From positions 1 through 62,518 of the forward strand of contig JANOQW010000004.1 of NCBI GenBank assembly GCA_031422335.1: 62,518 nt of DNA. The letters are read 5' to 3'. Positions 18,117 through 27,872 of this stretch are shown here, one piece after another. Within the stretch, counting starts at the first letter, position 1. The number at the start of each line of letters is the position of its first letter. The notes under the pieces were generated by a model that saw only the letters and a program-made list of their open reading frames with translations, was not told the origin of the DNA and did not search any database. The position numbers were made by a program, and so were the translations under genes. Origin of the DNA: Methylotenera_A sp031422335. Lineage in GTDB: Bacteria; Pseudomonadota; Gammaproteobacteria; Burkholderiales; Methylophilaceae.

Positions 18117-18896
18117 TTATTTTGTGGTTTTTTGTTGTGTTGGTTTAGATTTTGGGTTGCTGCTCACCGCCAGCCTAGATTTAAGCGAATTACTTTTCCA
18201 ATTTGGTTTAAGCAACGTCATATTCACCACACGCTTCTTAGCGACGATAAAATAGATACCTCCCATCATCGGCCACCATTTATCCCCTGTTTTATCCATA
18301 AACGCAAAGCGCTTTAACCATTTCTCATCATTTATCGGCAGCTCATAGCCATTCATTTGCCCGCTTATAAACTCCAAACCCAGCAAAGCCAGCCAATCTT
18401 TAATGCGCGATAGTGTAAGAAAATGGCCATGCCAAGGGTAATCGGCATTTTTAGACAATGTTTGCTTCACTCCCCAAGCGCTAATTGGATTAAATCCGGT
18501 AATAATCAAATGCCCCTCTGGCACCAGCACGCGCTCCGCCTCACGCAGGGTTTGATGCGGGTTACGGCTGAACTCCAACACATGTGGCAAGCACAATAAA
18601 TCAATGCAACTCTCGGCAAAAGGTAAATAGTCGCTCTCACAAAAGGCATTACCATCACGATTGCCAACTTTCAGCAAATGTGGAATACGTGAATTTTTGA
18701 GCGTATCTAATGGTAGCAGCCCTAATTGCAGCGCATGAAAGCCAAAAATATCGCCCACTGTTTCGTCATACATGGCTTGCTCATGCATTAGCAGATATTG
18801 CCCTAGCGTGCTGGCAAGCCATTGTTGCTGGCTAGTTTGATTATTTTCTACCTGTTGCACTTGTTCTTTTAGTGGCACATTTTCTTTCAGTTGCAT
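18117..18896 (-). CDS. SAM-dependent methyltransferase domain protein
   Basis: 259 residues with a class I methyltransferase fold resembling Methyltransf_11. The usual glycine-rich motif I is poorly conserved; the stretch LPFAESCIDLLCLPHVLEFSRNPHQTLREAERVLVPEGHLIITGFNP corresponds to motifs II and III. Proteins of this type are found between gloB and rnhA in many gamma- and betaproteobacteria, as here, but I know of no firm function. The basic, Ser/Lys-rich C-terminal tail (about 225-259) is likely disordered. It is divergent from gloB with 30 bases between start codons. Confidence 0.75.
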   Translation of the reverse strand: MQLKENVPLKEQVQQVENNQTSQQQWLASTLGQYLLMHEQAMYDETVGDIFGFHALQLGLLPLDTLKNSRIPHLLKVGNRDGNAFCESDYLPFAESCIDLLCLPHVLEFSRNPHQTLREAERVLVPEGHLIITGFNPISAWGVKQTLSKNADYPWHGHFLTLSRIKDWLALLGLEFISGQMNGYELPINDEKWLKRFAFMDKTGDKWWPMMGGIYFIVAKKRVVNMTLLKPNWKSNSLKSRLAVSSNPKSKPTQQKTTK

Positions 18897-18926
18897 AAGT
18901 ATGTAAACAAAACTACCATTTAGCGT

Positions 18927-19691
18927 ATGCTCAACATTATCTCTATCCCCGCCTTTGAAGACAATTATATATGGCTTTTACATCAGCATGGTTACGCTGT
19001 TGTGGTGGACCCAGGCGATGCCGCGCCAGTGATAGCAACTTTAAAAAACCTTAACTTAACTTTAGCCGCCATTTTAATCACCCATCATCACAGCGATCAT
19101 GTCGGTGGTGTGCACGAATTATTAGCCTATCAAGCCACGCCAGTGCCAATTCCAGTATATGCACCACAATATGAAAAATTTCAGTTTGAGCATATTAAAT
19201 TAACTGATGGTGATGAAGTTAATTTGACAGCAATTAATCAAAGTTTTCGTGTGATGTGGCTACCAGGCCATACGCTTGGCCATATTGCTTACTATAATGA
19301 TGACTACTTATTATGCGGAGACACTTTATTCGGCGCGGGTTGTGGGCGATTGTTTGAAGGGTCGCCAGCACAAATGTTGACTTCTTTAAATCGTTTAAAA
19401 ACACTCAAACCAAACACAAAGGTATTCTGTACGCATGAATACACGACTAAGAATATTGCATTTGCGCTAACACTTGAGCCAAATAACGCAGATTTGCAAG
19501 CGCGCGCAAGCGCAGTAAAACAACTTCGGCAACATCAACTTCCCAGCTTACCCAGCACTATTCAACTAGAACTCGACACCAATCCATTTTTACGGTGCCA
19601 TCAAATCAGCATTATCAAAAATTCTCAGGCACAAAAGTCAGATGAGCTGTCAGTTTTTACTGCCATTAGAACTTTAAGAAACCATTATTAA
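18927..19691 (+). CDS. gloB: Hydroxyacylglutathione hydrolase (glyoxalase II)
   Basis: Metallo-beta-lactamase-fold enzyme that hydrolyses S-lactoylglutathione to lactate and glutathione, completing methylglyoxal detoxification. The dinuclear metal motif THHHSDHVGG is at about residues 51-60, with LPGHTLGHIAYY, the bridging Asp in LLCGDTLFGAGCGRLFEG, and the last His in FCTHEYT. Length 254 is typical. The promoter must lie in the 30-base gap or within the divergent methyltransferase gene. Confidence 0.95.
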   Translation: MLNIISIPAFEDNYIWLLHQHGYAVVVDPGDAAPVIATLKNLNLTLAAILITHHHSDHVGGVHELLAYQATPVPIPVYAPQYEKFQFEHIKLTDGDEVNLTAINQSFRVMWLPGHTLGHIAYYNDDYLLCGDTLFGAGCGRLFEGSPAQMLTSLNRLKTLKPNTKVFCTHEYTTKNIAFALTLEPNNADLQARASAVKQLRQHQLPSLPSTIQLELDTNPFLRCHQISIIKNSQAQKSDELSVFTAIRTLRNHY

Positions 19692-19794
19692 TCATCCACA
19701 TAACATTTACTTATAAAGTATAACTTTCACTTGACGCAGCCAAATTCAGTGGCTACCATGCACTTTCGCTCTATTTGGTAGCAACAAACAAAAA

Positions 19795-21429
19795 ATGAAT
19801 CAGCTAAACGTAAACAAAGTGTGTGCAATTGCTTTACCAGCAAATAAGCATCATAAATTGATTGCCCTGGCAGGCGCATGGATGTTGGCTGCTGGCTTGC
19901 TCTATTCGTTTAGTGCAAGTGCCGAAACCAATGCTGCGGGTGTAGAAATTGAGTACATTAGCGAGCCAGATGTACTGGCTGACCCAGTACAAGATTTGCT
20001 GGCAGACATGGATGCTAGCCACGACAATAGCTTAAATGGCGATGCAGACAACGATATGTGGGCGCGCATTAAAGCTGGCTACGAATTACCCAATGTAAAT
20101 TCACCACACACCGCCACACACGAAGAATGGTATGCGTCGCGCCCAGATTACGTGAAACGCATGGTAGAGCGCAGCCAGCGTTATATGTTCCACATTGTAG
20201 AAGAAGTGCAAAAACGTGGCATGCCGACGGAGATTGCGCTATTGCCTATGATAGAAAGTGCTTTTAACCCGCAAGCTTTTTCACGCAGCAAGGCCTCTGG
20301 TATTTGGCAATTTATGCCAGCTACCGGCAAACATTTTGGCCTGCAACAAACCTGGTGGGCAGATAATCGCCGTGATGTCACCGCGGCCACCAATGCCGCG
20401 TTAGATTATTTGCAAAAATTGCACGGCATGTTTGGCTCTTGGGATTTAGCACTTGCCGCTTACAACGCGGGTGAAGGCACAGTGCAGCGCGCTATTGATA
20501 AAAATCGCAAACAAGGCCTGCCAACTAATTATTTGAGCCTAAACTTGCCGCCAGAAACACGCAACTACGTGCCTAAGCTGCAAGCGGTTAAAAATATTAT
20601 TACTAACCCAGAAAAATATGGTTTAAGCATCGCCGCCATGCCCAACCGTCCTTATTTTGCGCGGGTGACGACACCTAAACAAATTGATGCCAAGTTAGCA
20701 GCCCAATTGGCCGAAATTTCGCAAGAAGAATTTAGCGCGCTTAACCCCAGCTTTAACCGGCCAGTGATTACCTCAGCGATTACTTCTAACGGCGAAAAAC
20801 ATCAATTATTACTGCCTGTTTGGGCGGCAGAGCGCTTTGCAGAAAACTTAGCCAATTACGACAAGCCTCTGACTAGCTGGCAAACGTATCAGGCCAAACG
20901 TGGTGAACATGTAGGCAGCATTGCTAAGCGCTTTGGCACCAACGTGAGTGATTTACGCAGCGTGAATAGCCTGTCTAGTAATGGTAAGCTGCGCAATGCC
21001 CAAACCATGCTGGTGCCAGCCACCTACGATAGCTCTGAAAATATTACAGCCATTGACCCCAACGAATTAGAAGATAACAATATTGCAATTGCTGCAGAAA
21101 GCAATGAACCCAAGAATGAACCTAAGGCAACAAGCCGCGTCATACACCAAGTTAAAAAAGGCGAGACACTGACAGCATTAGCCGTTAAATATGACACCAG
21201 CACGCACGCGCTGATGAAGTTAAATGGCTTAAAAAGTGGCAAAGTTAAAGTGGGACAAAGCTTAAAAATTAATGGTGGTTTTGTTCATGCAGCTAGCTTT
21301 AAAAGCACAAACTTAGCAACTAAACATAAAAAATACAGTAAAAAATATACCTCTAGCAAAAAAACTATAAGAAGCAAACACAAGCTTAATAAACGTATTC
21401 GCGCTAGGTCGCATATTCGATTAAGATAA
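19795..21429 (+). CDS. mltD: Membrane-bound lytic murein transglycosylase D
   Basis: Cleaves peptidoglycan glycan strands with formation of 1,6-anhydromuramic acid. An export signal spans about residues 20-43 (cleavage after SASA), without a lipobox, so it is probably periplasmic rather than a lipoprotein. The SLT domain (about 135-260) has catalytic Glu154 in LPMIESAFNPQAFS, then ASGIWQFMPATG and LAAYNAGEGTVQRAI. Two LysM domains follow (about 362-405 and 450-495), for glycan binding. The C-terminal 40 residues are rich in Lys and Arg. Length 544. Confidence 0.93.
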   Translation: MNQLNVNKVCAIALPANKHHKLIALAGAWMLAAGLLYSFSASAETNAAGVEIEYISEPDVLADPVQDLLADMDASHDNSLNGDADNDMWARIKAGYELPNVNSPHTATHEEWYASRPDYVKRMVERSQRYMFHIVEEVQKRGMPTEIALLPMIESAFNPQAFSRSKASGIWQFMPATGKHFGLQQTWWADNRRDVTAATNAALDYLQKLHGMFGSWDLALAAYNAGEGTVQRAIDKNRKQGLPTNYLSLNLPPETRNYVPKLQAVKNIITNPEKYGLSIAAMPNRPYFARVTTPKQIDAKLAAQLAEISQEEFSALNPSFNRPVITSAITSNGEKHQLLLPVWAAERFAENLANYDKPLTSWQTYQAKRGEHVGSIAKRFGTNVSDLRSVNSLSSNGKLRNAQTMLVPATYDSSENITAIDPNELEDNNIAIAAESNEPKNEPKATSRVIHQVKKGETLTALAVKYDTSTHALMKLNGLKSGKVKVGQSLKINGGFVHAASFKSTNLATKHKKYSKKYTSSKKTIRSKHKLNKRIRARSHIRLR

Positions 21430-21436
21430 CAACCAT

Positions 21437-23140
21437 ATGAAAAATTTAGTATTTCTAAAAAAACAGCTTAAATATAGAAATGCTAAATTTAGTCTTATTG
21501 CCATTTGTTTTTTTATAAACGGTTGTGGCAATTCCTCGCAAAACCTCAACCCAGAATCACTGGCAAAACTCAATGGTACTTACCCTAGCCAAGCCGGTGG
21601 TACGCTGCTAGACGCTAGCACAGCTGAGCCTTCTGGCTTGATTTATATGGTGGCTGGTGAATCTGCTGCAGGCGCAATTTCATCCAATATTTTCAACAAG
21701 CTACTTAAGTACGATAAAAATTTAGACTTAGAAGGCGAACTGGCAGAAAGCTGGCAAGTTTCCGCCGACCAAAAAACCATTACTTTTAAGCTAAAACCTA
21801 ACCTAAAATGGTCTGACGGCAAACCATTGACCAGCGCCGATACCTTGTGGACTTGGCAAGCAGCGATTGATGAAAAAACGCGTAGCCCCTATGCCTCAGA
21901 TTTTCAGCTGGTTAAAAAAGCCGAAACGCCAGATGCGCTCACTTTTAGCGTCACTTACCAGCAAGCGTACGCGCCAGCGCTAGATAGTTGGGCTGGGCTG
22001 CAAATTTTGCCTAAACATTTACTACAAGGTCAAGATATTCACACCACCGCCTTTGCACGCAAGCCTGTCGGTAGCAACTATTACAAGTTAGATAAGTGGA
22101 CGACTGGCGAAAATATTAAGCTATCGCGCAATGCGACATCGGTGCTTGGCCCAGCTAAAATTGACCATCTTGTTACGCGCATTATTCCAGACTCATCCGC
22201 GCAGTTTTTAGAGTTAATGGCTGGCAATATTGATAGTATGGCGCTAGACCCGATTAAGTACGCTCGCATTATCCCAGCGCGACCAGAGCTAAAACAAAAA
22301 CTAGCGCTGTATAAAGAGTTGGGGAATAGCTACACCTATATGGGCTTTAATCTTAAGCGCAAACCTTACGATGATATTCGCGTGCGTAAGGCCATTAACT
22401 ACGCCATTGATAAACAAGAAATTATTGATGGCGTGTACTTAGGGCTAGGCATTGATATTGCATCACCCTACAAGCCCGGCACGCGCTGGAGCAACCCCGA
22501 TTTAAAGCCGTACCCATATAATCCCGTAAAAGCAAAAGCACTGTTGAAAGAAGCAGGCTTTGTTGATAGTGATGGTGATGGCGTGTTAGAACGCGATGGC
22601 AAGCCATTTAGCTTTGAGATTTTGACCAATCAAAATAAAGAGCGCGAAAAATCGGCCGTGTTGATTCAGCGTCGCTTGAAAGACGTTGGTATAGAAGCCA
22701 ATGTGCGCGCTATTGAATGGGCTAGCTTTATTAGCCGATTTATTAAAACCGGCGACTTTGATGTGGTGATTTTAGGTTGGGGCTTAGGGCTAGACCCAGA
22801 TCAATTTAATATTTGGCACTCTAGCCAGCAAGCGCCTGGGCAATTTAATTTTATAGGCTACAACAACCCCAATATTGACAAGCTACTGGAGCAGGGCCGC
22901 ACTGAACTGAACCCTGACAATCGCCAAAAAATTTATCATGAATTTGCCAAAGTATTGCTAGAAGACAGCCCGATTGTGTATTTATCTGCAGGTTACGGCT
23001 TAAGCGCTATTCATAAGCGCGTGAAAGGTATTGATAGCCCTGCTCCGCCTGCTGGTGTGGGCTGGAACTCGTATGATTGGTATATTCCGACCGAGTTAAG
23101 ACGGCCTGAAATGCAACGCAAAGAAATGACGGCTAACTAG
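21437..23140 (+). CDS. Peptide-type ABC transporter substrate-binding lipoprotein
   Basis: Family 5 extracellular solute-binding protein (DppA/OppA/YejA type), 567 residues. A hydrophobic N terminus ends in the lipobox FINGC, so Cys30 is the likely lipid-anchored residue. The domain includes LAESWQVSADQKTITFKLKP-type and KWSDGKPLTSADTLWTWQ signatures and DVVILGWGLGLDPDQF. The ligand is probably a peptide but other solutes are known for this family. It starts eight bases after mltD and is followed after one base by two permease genes. Confidence 0.88.
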   Translation: MKNLVFLKKQLKYRNAKFSLIAICFFINGCGNSSQNLNPESLAKLNGTYPSQAGGTLLDASTAEPSGLIYMVAGESAAGAISSNIFNKLLKYDKNLDLEGELAESWQVSADQKTITFKLKPNLKWSDGKPLTSADTLWTWQAAIDEKTRSPYASDFQLVKKAETPDALTFSVTYQQAYAPALDSWAGLQILPKHLLQGQDIHTTAFARKPVGSNYYKLDKWTTGENIKLSRNATSVLGPAKIDHLVTRIIPDSSAQFLELMAGNIDSMALDPIKYARIIPARPELKQKLALYKELGNSYTYMGFNLKRKPYDDIRVRKAINYAIDKQEIIDGVYLGLGIDIASPYKPGTRWSNPDLKPYPYNPVKAKALLKEAGFVDSDGDGVLERDGKPFSFEILTNQNKEREKSAVLIQRRLKDVGIEANVRAIEWASFISRFIKTGDFDVVILGWGLGLDPDQFNIWHSSQQAPGQFNFIGYNNPNIDKLLEQGRTELNPDNRQKIYHEFAKVLLEDSPIVYLSAGYGLSAIHKRVKGIDSPAPPAGVGWNSYDWYIPTELRRPEMQRKEMTAN

Positions 23141-23141
23141 C

Positions 23142-24164
23142 ATGCTGAAATATTTAATTAAACGCGTGTTGTGGATGATTCCTTTGTTAATAGGTATCAG
23201 TCTAATCTCATTTTTTATTATGCATTTGGCGCCTGGCGATATTACCAATAATGAGGCCTCTTTCAACCCAAAAGCCAGTGAAGAATCGCGCCAAAAATTA
23301 CGAGAGCTTTATAATTTAGACAAGCCTGTCATCGTGCAATATGGCTTGTGGCTGAAGCGCATGGCCACGCTCGATTTTGGTAACTCGTTCGCCAGTCATC
23401 AAAAACCAGTGTTTTGGCAAACAAAAGATAAAGATGGCAATATCACCAAAGGCATGATTCAAGAAGCGCTGCCGATTACACTAATGATAAATATTTTGGG
23501 CCTCATCATTACGCTATCGCTGGCGATTCCGTTAGGTATTATTGCAGCGCGAAAGTATGCTCAGTGGCAAGATAAATCCATCACTTTGTTCAATTTTATT
23601 GGCTTTTCTATTCCTGGTTTTTGGCTTTCTTTATTATTAATGTACTGGCTGGGTGTGGTGAATAATTGGTTGCCTATTTCTGGTTTGCATAGCATTAATT
23701 ACGAATCACTCGATAGCTGGGGCAAGCTCAAAGACAGCTTAAGCCATTTGTTTTTGCCCGTGGTCATTCCCTCTATTACAGGTTTGGCAGGCATTACCAT
23801 GTTTGTTAAAAGTGGCATGCTAGATGTATTCCATCAAGATTACATTACCACCGCACGCGCAAAAGGCTTAACTGAGCATAAAGTGGTTTATACCCACGCA
23901 TTGCGTAATGCGCTATTGCCGCTCATCACCATTGTTGGCTTGTCTATTCCAGGTTTGATTGGCGGCTCGGTGATTGCAGAAACTATTTTCGCCATCCCGG
24001 GCATGGGTAAATTATTTTTTGATGCGGTGATGATGCGTGATTTTCCAGTGATTATGGGTATTTTAACCATTGGTTCTGCGCTCACTTTAATTGGCAATCT
24101 CATCGCAGACCTTGCCTATGCTTGGGCTGACCCGCGCGTGCGCCGTGGCGTGATGCAAGGCTAA
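23142..24164 (+). CDS. ABC transporter permease, DppB/OppB type
   Basis: Inner-membrane permease with six predicted spans. The N terminus KRVLWMIPLLIGISLISFFIMH and HLAPGD are typical of DppB-like proteins, and the EAA loop for ATPase contact is DYITTARAKGLTEHKVVYTHALRNALLPLIT. Length 340 is standard. It is coupled to the binding-protein gene upstream (start right after its stop) and to the second permease downstream (seven bases). Confidence 0.92.
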   Translation: MLKYLIKRVLWMIPLLIGISLISFFIMHLAPGDITNNEASFNPKASEESRQKLRELYNLDKPVIVQYGLWLKRMATLDFGNSFASHQKPVFWQTKDKDGNITKGMIQEALPITLMINILGLIITLSLAIPLGIIAARKYAQWQDKSITLFNFIGFSIPGFWLSLLLMYWLGVVNNWLPISGLHSINYESLDSWGKLKDSLSHLFLPVVIPSITGLAGITMFVKSGMLDVFHQDYITTARAKGLTEHKVVYTHALRNALLPLITIVGLSIPGLIGGSVIAETIFAIPGMGKLFFDAVMMRDFPVIMGILTIGSALTLIGNLIADLAYAWADPRVRRGVMQG

Positions 24165-24171
24165 ACAAAAA

Positions 24172-25011
24172 ATGAACAAAACTCTCTTGCAAAAAGCCTT
24201 GCAAAATCCCTTATCTAAAGCGGGTTTTATTATCATTGTGCTGGTGTTTGTACTGGCCATGTTGGCGCCCATTATTGCGCCTTACGATCCCAATAACATC
24301 AACGTCAAAGCCATTTTGCTGTCACCAAGCTGGCAACATTGGATGGGCACCGATGGCTTAGGTCGCGATGTGCTCAGCCGCATGCTGTACGGTGGCCGTA
24401 TTTCCTTGCTAGTAGGCTTGGTGGCTGTCGGTATTGCCACTGCTATTGGCATCGTATTAGGCGCTATTGCCGGCTATTATCGTGGCTGGGTCGATACCTT
24501 TATCATGCGTTTGGTCGATGTCATGCTGTCGATTCCAAGCTTCTTCCTCATTCTTGCGGTGATCGCATTTTTAACGCCCTCCATTATCAACGTCATGATA
24601 GTGATTGGCCTCACCTCATGGATGGGCGTGACACGACTAGTACGCGCCGAGTTTTTAAGCTTAAGTGGGCGCGAATTTGTGTTGGCATCGCGTACCTTAG
24701 GCGCAAAAGATGCGCGGCTTATTTTTACGCATCTATTACCCAATAGCCTCACGCCCATCATTGTCAGCTCAGTTTTAGGCGTGGCGGGCGCAGTGTTGAT
24801 GGAATCTGGCTTGAGCTTTTTAGGACTGGGCGTGCAAGCACCGCAAGCCTCGTGGGGCAACATTTTAACCGATGGCAAAGATTATATTCAGTTTGCCTGG
24901 TGGCTCTCCCTGTTCCCTGGTTTGGCGATTTTAATTACCGTATTGGGGTATAATTTACTTGGTGAGGGCTTGCGAGATGCCTTAGACCCAAGAAGTGGGT
25001 CTAACCGATAA
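24172..25011 (+). CDS. ABC transporter permease, DppC/OppC type
   Basis: Partner permease of 279 residues. It carries the N-terminal OppC-type segment (MLAPIIAPYDPN), the GTDGLGRDVLSRMLYGGRISL motif of this subfamily, and the EAA loop EFVLASRTLGAKDARLIFTHLLPNSLTPI. With the upstream permease it would form the channel. No ATPase gene (DppD/DppF type) follows: the next gene is fabI, so ATPases must be encoded elsewhere or shared. Confidence 0.92.
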   Translation: MNKTLLQKALQNPLSKAGFIIIVLVFVLAMLAPIIAPYDPNNINVKAILLSPSWQHWMGTDGLGRDVLSRMLYGGRISLLVGLVAVGIATAIGIVLGAIAGYYRGWVDTFIMRLVDVMLSIPSFFLILAVIAFLTPSIINVMIVIGLTSWMGVTRLVRAEFLSLSGREFVLASRTLGAKDARLIFTHLLPNSLTPIIVSSVLGVAGAVLMESGLSFLGLGVQAPQASWGNILTDGKDYIQFAWWLSLFPGLAILITVLGYNLLGEGLRDALDPRSGSNR

Positions 25012-25060
25012 ATAAAAGCACCCAAGAAGCAATACTAAATAAATTATTACAGGATTCAAT

Positions 25061-25846
25061 ATGGCATTTTTAGCAGGAAAAAAAATATTAATCGCGGGTT
25101 TACTCAGCAATCGCAGCATTGCTTACGGTATCGCCAAAGCCATGAAGCGCGAAGGCGCTGAGCTGGCGTTTACCTACCAAATGGAAAAACACGCGCAGCG
25201 CGTGGCCGATTTAGCGGCTGATTTTGATTCTAAAATTATATTGCCGTGCGATGTGGCAGAAGATGATCAAATCGAAGCGCTATTTCCTGCGTTGGCAAAG
25301 CATTGGGATGGCTTTGATAGCGTAGTACATTCACTGGCTTATGTGCCAAAAGTCGCGCTAGAAGGCGATTATTTAGATGCAGTCAATCGTGAATATTTCC
25401 GCATTGCGCACGACATCAGTTCTTATAGTTTTTCAGCACTGGCAAAAGCGGCTTACCCGATGATGCAAGGTCGTGGCGGCAGCTTGCTCACGCTTTCATA
25501 CTTGGGTGCTGAGCGCACCATGCCCAACTACAATGTGATGGGTGTCGCCAAAGCCAGTTTAGAGGCCAACGTGCGTTATTTAGCGCAAAGCCTTGGGCCA
25601 CGTGGCATCCGCGTCAATGCAGTGTCTGCAGGCCCGATTAAAACGCTGGCAGCAAGCGGCATCGCCGATTTTGACAAGATGATTGGCTTTAACGAGCGCC
25701 ATGCTGCATTGCGCCGCAACGTGACGATTGAAGAAGTAGGTAATGCAGCCGCGTTTTTATGCAGCGATTTGGCCAGCGGCATTACTGGTGAAATTACTTA
25801 TGTGGATGGCGGTATGAATATTACTGCCGCAGGCCAAATAGATTAA
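25061..25846 (+). CDS. fabI: Enoyl-[acyl-carrier-protein] reductase (NADH)
   Basis: Completes each cycle of fatty-acid elongation by reducing enoyl-ACP; the target of triclosan. SDR fold with the FabI-type cofactor motif GLLSNRSIAYGIAKAM, and the catalytic Tyr-x6-Lys in NYNVMGVAKASLEANVRYLA. The C terminus ITGEITYVDGGMNI is family-typical. Length 261. It sits convergent to ppiD, separated by a repeat copy and a bidirectional terminator. Confidence 0.96.
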   Translation: MAFLAGKKILIAGLLSNRSIAYGIAKAMKREGAELAFTYQMEKHAQRVADLAADFDSKIILPCDVAEDDQIEALFPALAKHWDGFDSVVHSLAYVPKVALEGDYLDAVNREYFRIAHDISSYSFSALAKAAYPMMQGRGGSLLTLSYLGAERTMPNYNVMGVAKASLEANVRYLAQSLGPRGIRVNAVSAGPIKTLAASGIADFDKMIGFNERHAALRRNVTIEEVGNAAAFLCSDLASGITGEITYVDGGMNITAAGQID

Positions 25847-25855
25847 TAAAAATAT

Positions 25856-25893
25856 ATGCCCTGTGAGCCTCATGGATATTGGCTTTTAGGCAT
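25856..25893 (+). repeat. Palindromic element copy D (intergenic)
   Basis: Element copy with core TCATGGATATT, left arm ATGCCCTGTGAGCC and right arm GGCTTTTAGGCAT (one base short). It lies ten bases after the fabI stop and ahead of the shared terminator. Confidence 0.8.
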
Positions 25894-25927
25894 GCTATTA
25901 AAATAATTTAAGCTATAGTCAACATTA

Positions 25928-25957
25928 AAAAGCCGACTAATTTCTTAGTCGGCTTTT
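25928..25957. terminator. Bidirectional terminator between fabI and ppiD
   Basis: A perfect 13-pair stem (AAAAGCCGACTAA with TTAGTCGGCTTTT) around the four-base loop TTTC, with T-runs on both strands. It can end both fabI and ppiD transcripts. Confidence 0.92.
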
Positions 25958-25973
25958 CTATTTCTAGTTAAAG

Positions 25974-27872
25974 TTACTGGCTAGAGGTTTCCAGCAACTT
26001 ACGATTCACCACCACGTCACTTTTTGCTTTCAGCGATTTGCCGTATGCACTCACATACTCCGCCGTCATGGCATCTTGCAACTCTGCCTCAGCCGCTTTT
26101 TTAGCTTCTTCATCACTAGATAAAGCATTATCAATGCGGCTTACTTGCACAATTGAATAGCTATTTTTGCCGTTCATAAACCCAATATAACCCGGCAACT
26201 TGCTGCCATCAATTTTATAAGCGTTATTCATCACAATGTCAGTAAAACCCTGCGCGTTTTTGCGATCCACCGTTACCGTTGGAATCCACTCTAAATCGTC
26301 TGCTGTACCGCCTGCTTTAAGCTTGGCTAGCGCCGCTACACCTTTCGATGTGGCTAATTTTTCAGCCGCTTCTAGTTTAAGCAAAGCTTCAATACCACCT
26401 TTCACCTCGTCAAACGTGCGTGGCGCCGATGCTTTATATTCCAACACGCGCGCTGATACCAAATTATTGGCAGACACTTCTACCGCTTCTGAATTGCGTT
26501 TTTCTTTTAATACTTCGTCTGAAAAAACTTGGTTAATCAATTTTTCATTTTTGAAGAATTTGGCGCCATCTTCACGACTGAGCCAGCCACTTTGCTGCAA
26601 TTGAATACCAAATTTTTCAGCTGCTGGTTTTAGGCTGCCAGATTGCTCGTAAACCGTGTTGCTAAAGTCTTCTGATAATTCTGCGTATTTAGCCTGCGCT
26701 TTATTCCAGCTTAGCTCGCCTTTAATTTGCGCTTTCATGTCTTCAAATTTGGTCGATTGGCCGGTAATGCCAGTGACTTTAATGATGTGATAGCCAAACT
26801 CAGATTCAACTAAGTCACTAATTTGATTTACTTTCATGCTAAAGGCTGCCTCTTCAAACGGCTTTACCATGGCACCACGCGCAAAGCTGCCTAAATCTCC
26901 ACCTTTGCTGCCAGAGCCAGGGTCTTGCGAATGTTTAATGGCTAATTCTTCAAACGCTTTTGGATTTTTCTTCACTTGCGCCAGTAATTCAGCCGCTTTT
27001 TCTTTAGCTGCTGCCTTCTCCTGCGCAGTGGCACCCACGCCAAAGCCAATTAAAATATGGCTGGCTTGACGCTGTTCGTCACCAGCAAATTTTTCTGCAT
27101 TTTCTTGGTAAAACTGTTTTACTTCTTCATCAGATACTATGCTTGAAGCCACCATGCTGGCTGCTGACAGCAATGCAAACTCTAATTTAACCTGCTCAGG
27201 CGTTTTAAATTTAGCTTTATGCAGCTCGTAATACGCTTTCACTTGCTCTGGAGTCACTTTAACTTGACTCAAAAATTCAGCCGTTTTAATGTCTGCCACG
27301 CTAATATCACGCTGTTGATGCGCAAATTTTAGTGTTTGCTCGGCCACACTTTTTGGCACAAATACCAAGCTAGCCAAGCCTTCGCGCGCTTGTTGTGTCA
27401 GCATATCGGCACGTCTATCATTTTCAAACCTAGACGCAGTCAGCTTATTTTGTTCTAGTGTTTTTTGGTACAACTCTTCAGAGAACTTACCGTCTTCTTG
27501 AAACTGTGGCATACCCAAAATATGTTGGCTTAATTGCTGGTCGCTAATTTTAAAGTTTGCATCACGAATTTCTTTATTCACCAAACGGCGCGTAATTAAA
27601 CCATCCAACACTGACTGCTTTAAAGCATCGCTTTCTAGCATCGCCGCATCTACTTTTTGGCCATCTTGCTGCAAGCGGTCGCGCACGGTATCGACCGCAT
27701 TGCTATATTCTTGTATAGAAATTTTATCGCCATCCACTTTTGCAATCGCTACATTACTGCCCGCGTCGTTTAAATAAGAATCGATGCCAAACAGCGCAAA
27801 TGGAATGGTAATTAACGCCAAAATAACTTTAGCCAACCAACCTTGGGTGTGTTTTCTAATTGCTTCTAACAT
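25974..27872 (-). CDS. ppiD: Periplasmic folding chaperone PpiD (SurA_N/parvulin)
   Basis: Membrane-anchored periplasmic chaperone near the Sec translocon. From the ATG at 27872 it has 632 residues and opens MLEAIRKHTQGWLAKVILAL, a short cytoplasmic stretch then one transmembrane helix, exactly the PpiD pattern. A SurA_N-like chaperone region follows (about 40-190), then a parvulin domain (about 260-370; ASHILIGF, GGDLGSFARGAMVKPFEEAAF, FGYHIIKV). The reading frame runs on to 28031, but those 53 extra residues are not PpiD-like. Its place after hupB and the two tRNAs matches the lon-hupB-ppiD order of other proteobacteria. Confidence 0.92.
   Translation of the reverse strand: MLEAIRKHTQGWLAKVILALITIPFALFGIDSYLNDAGSNVAIAKVDGDKISIQEYSNAVDTVRDRLQQDGQKVDAAMLESDALKQSVLDGLITRRLVNKEIRDANFKISDQQLSQHILGMPQFQEDGKFSEELYQKTLEQNKLTASRFENDRRADMLTQQAREGLASLVFVPKSVAEQTLKFAHQQRDISVADIKTAEFLSQVKVTPEQVKAYYELHKAKFKTPEQVKLEFALLSAASMVASSIVSDEEVKQFYQENAEKFAGDEQRQASHILIGFGVGATAQEKAAAKEKAAELLAQVKKNPKAFEELAIKHSQDPGSGSKGGDLGSFARGAMVKPFEEAAFSMKVNQISDLVESEFGYHIIKVTGITGQSTKFEDMKAQIKGELSWNKAQAKYAELSEDFSNTVYEQSGSLKPAAEKFGIQLQQSGWLSREDGAKFFKNEKLINQVFSDEVLKEKRNSEAVEVSANNLVSARVLEYKASAPRTFDEVKGGIEALLKLEAAEKLATSKGVAALAKLKAGGTADDLEWIPTVTVDRKNAQGFTDIVMNNAYKIDGSKLPGYIGFMNGKNSYSIVQVSRIDNALSSDEEAKKAAEAELQDAMTAEYVSAYGKSLKAKSDVVVNRKLLETSSQ

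Noticed and set aside
19866..19906. GCATGGATGTTGGC in the mltD signal-peptide region resembles the element core
   Set aside because: The arms do not pair and the encoded Ala/Leu stretch is ordinary for a signal peptide.
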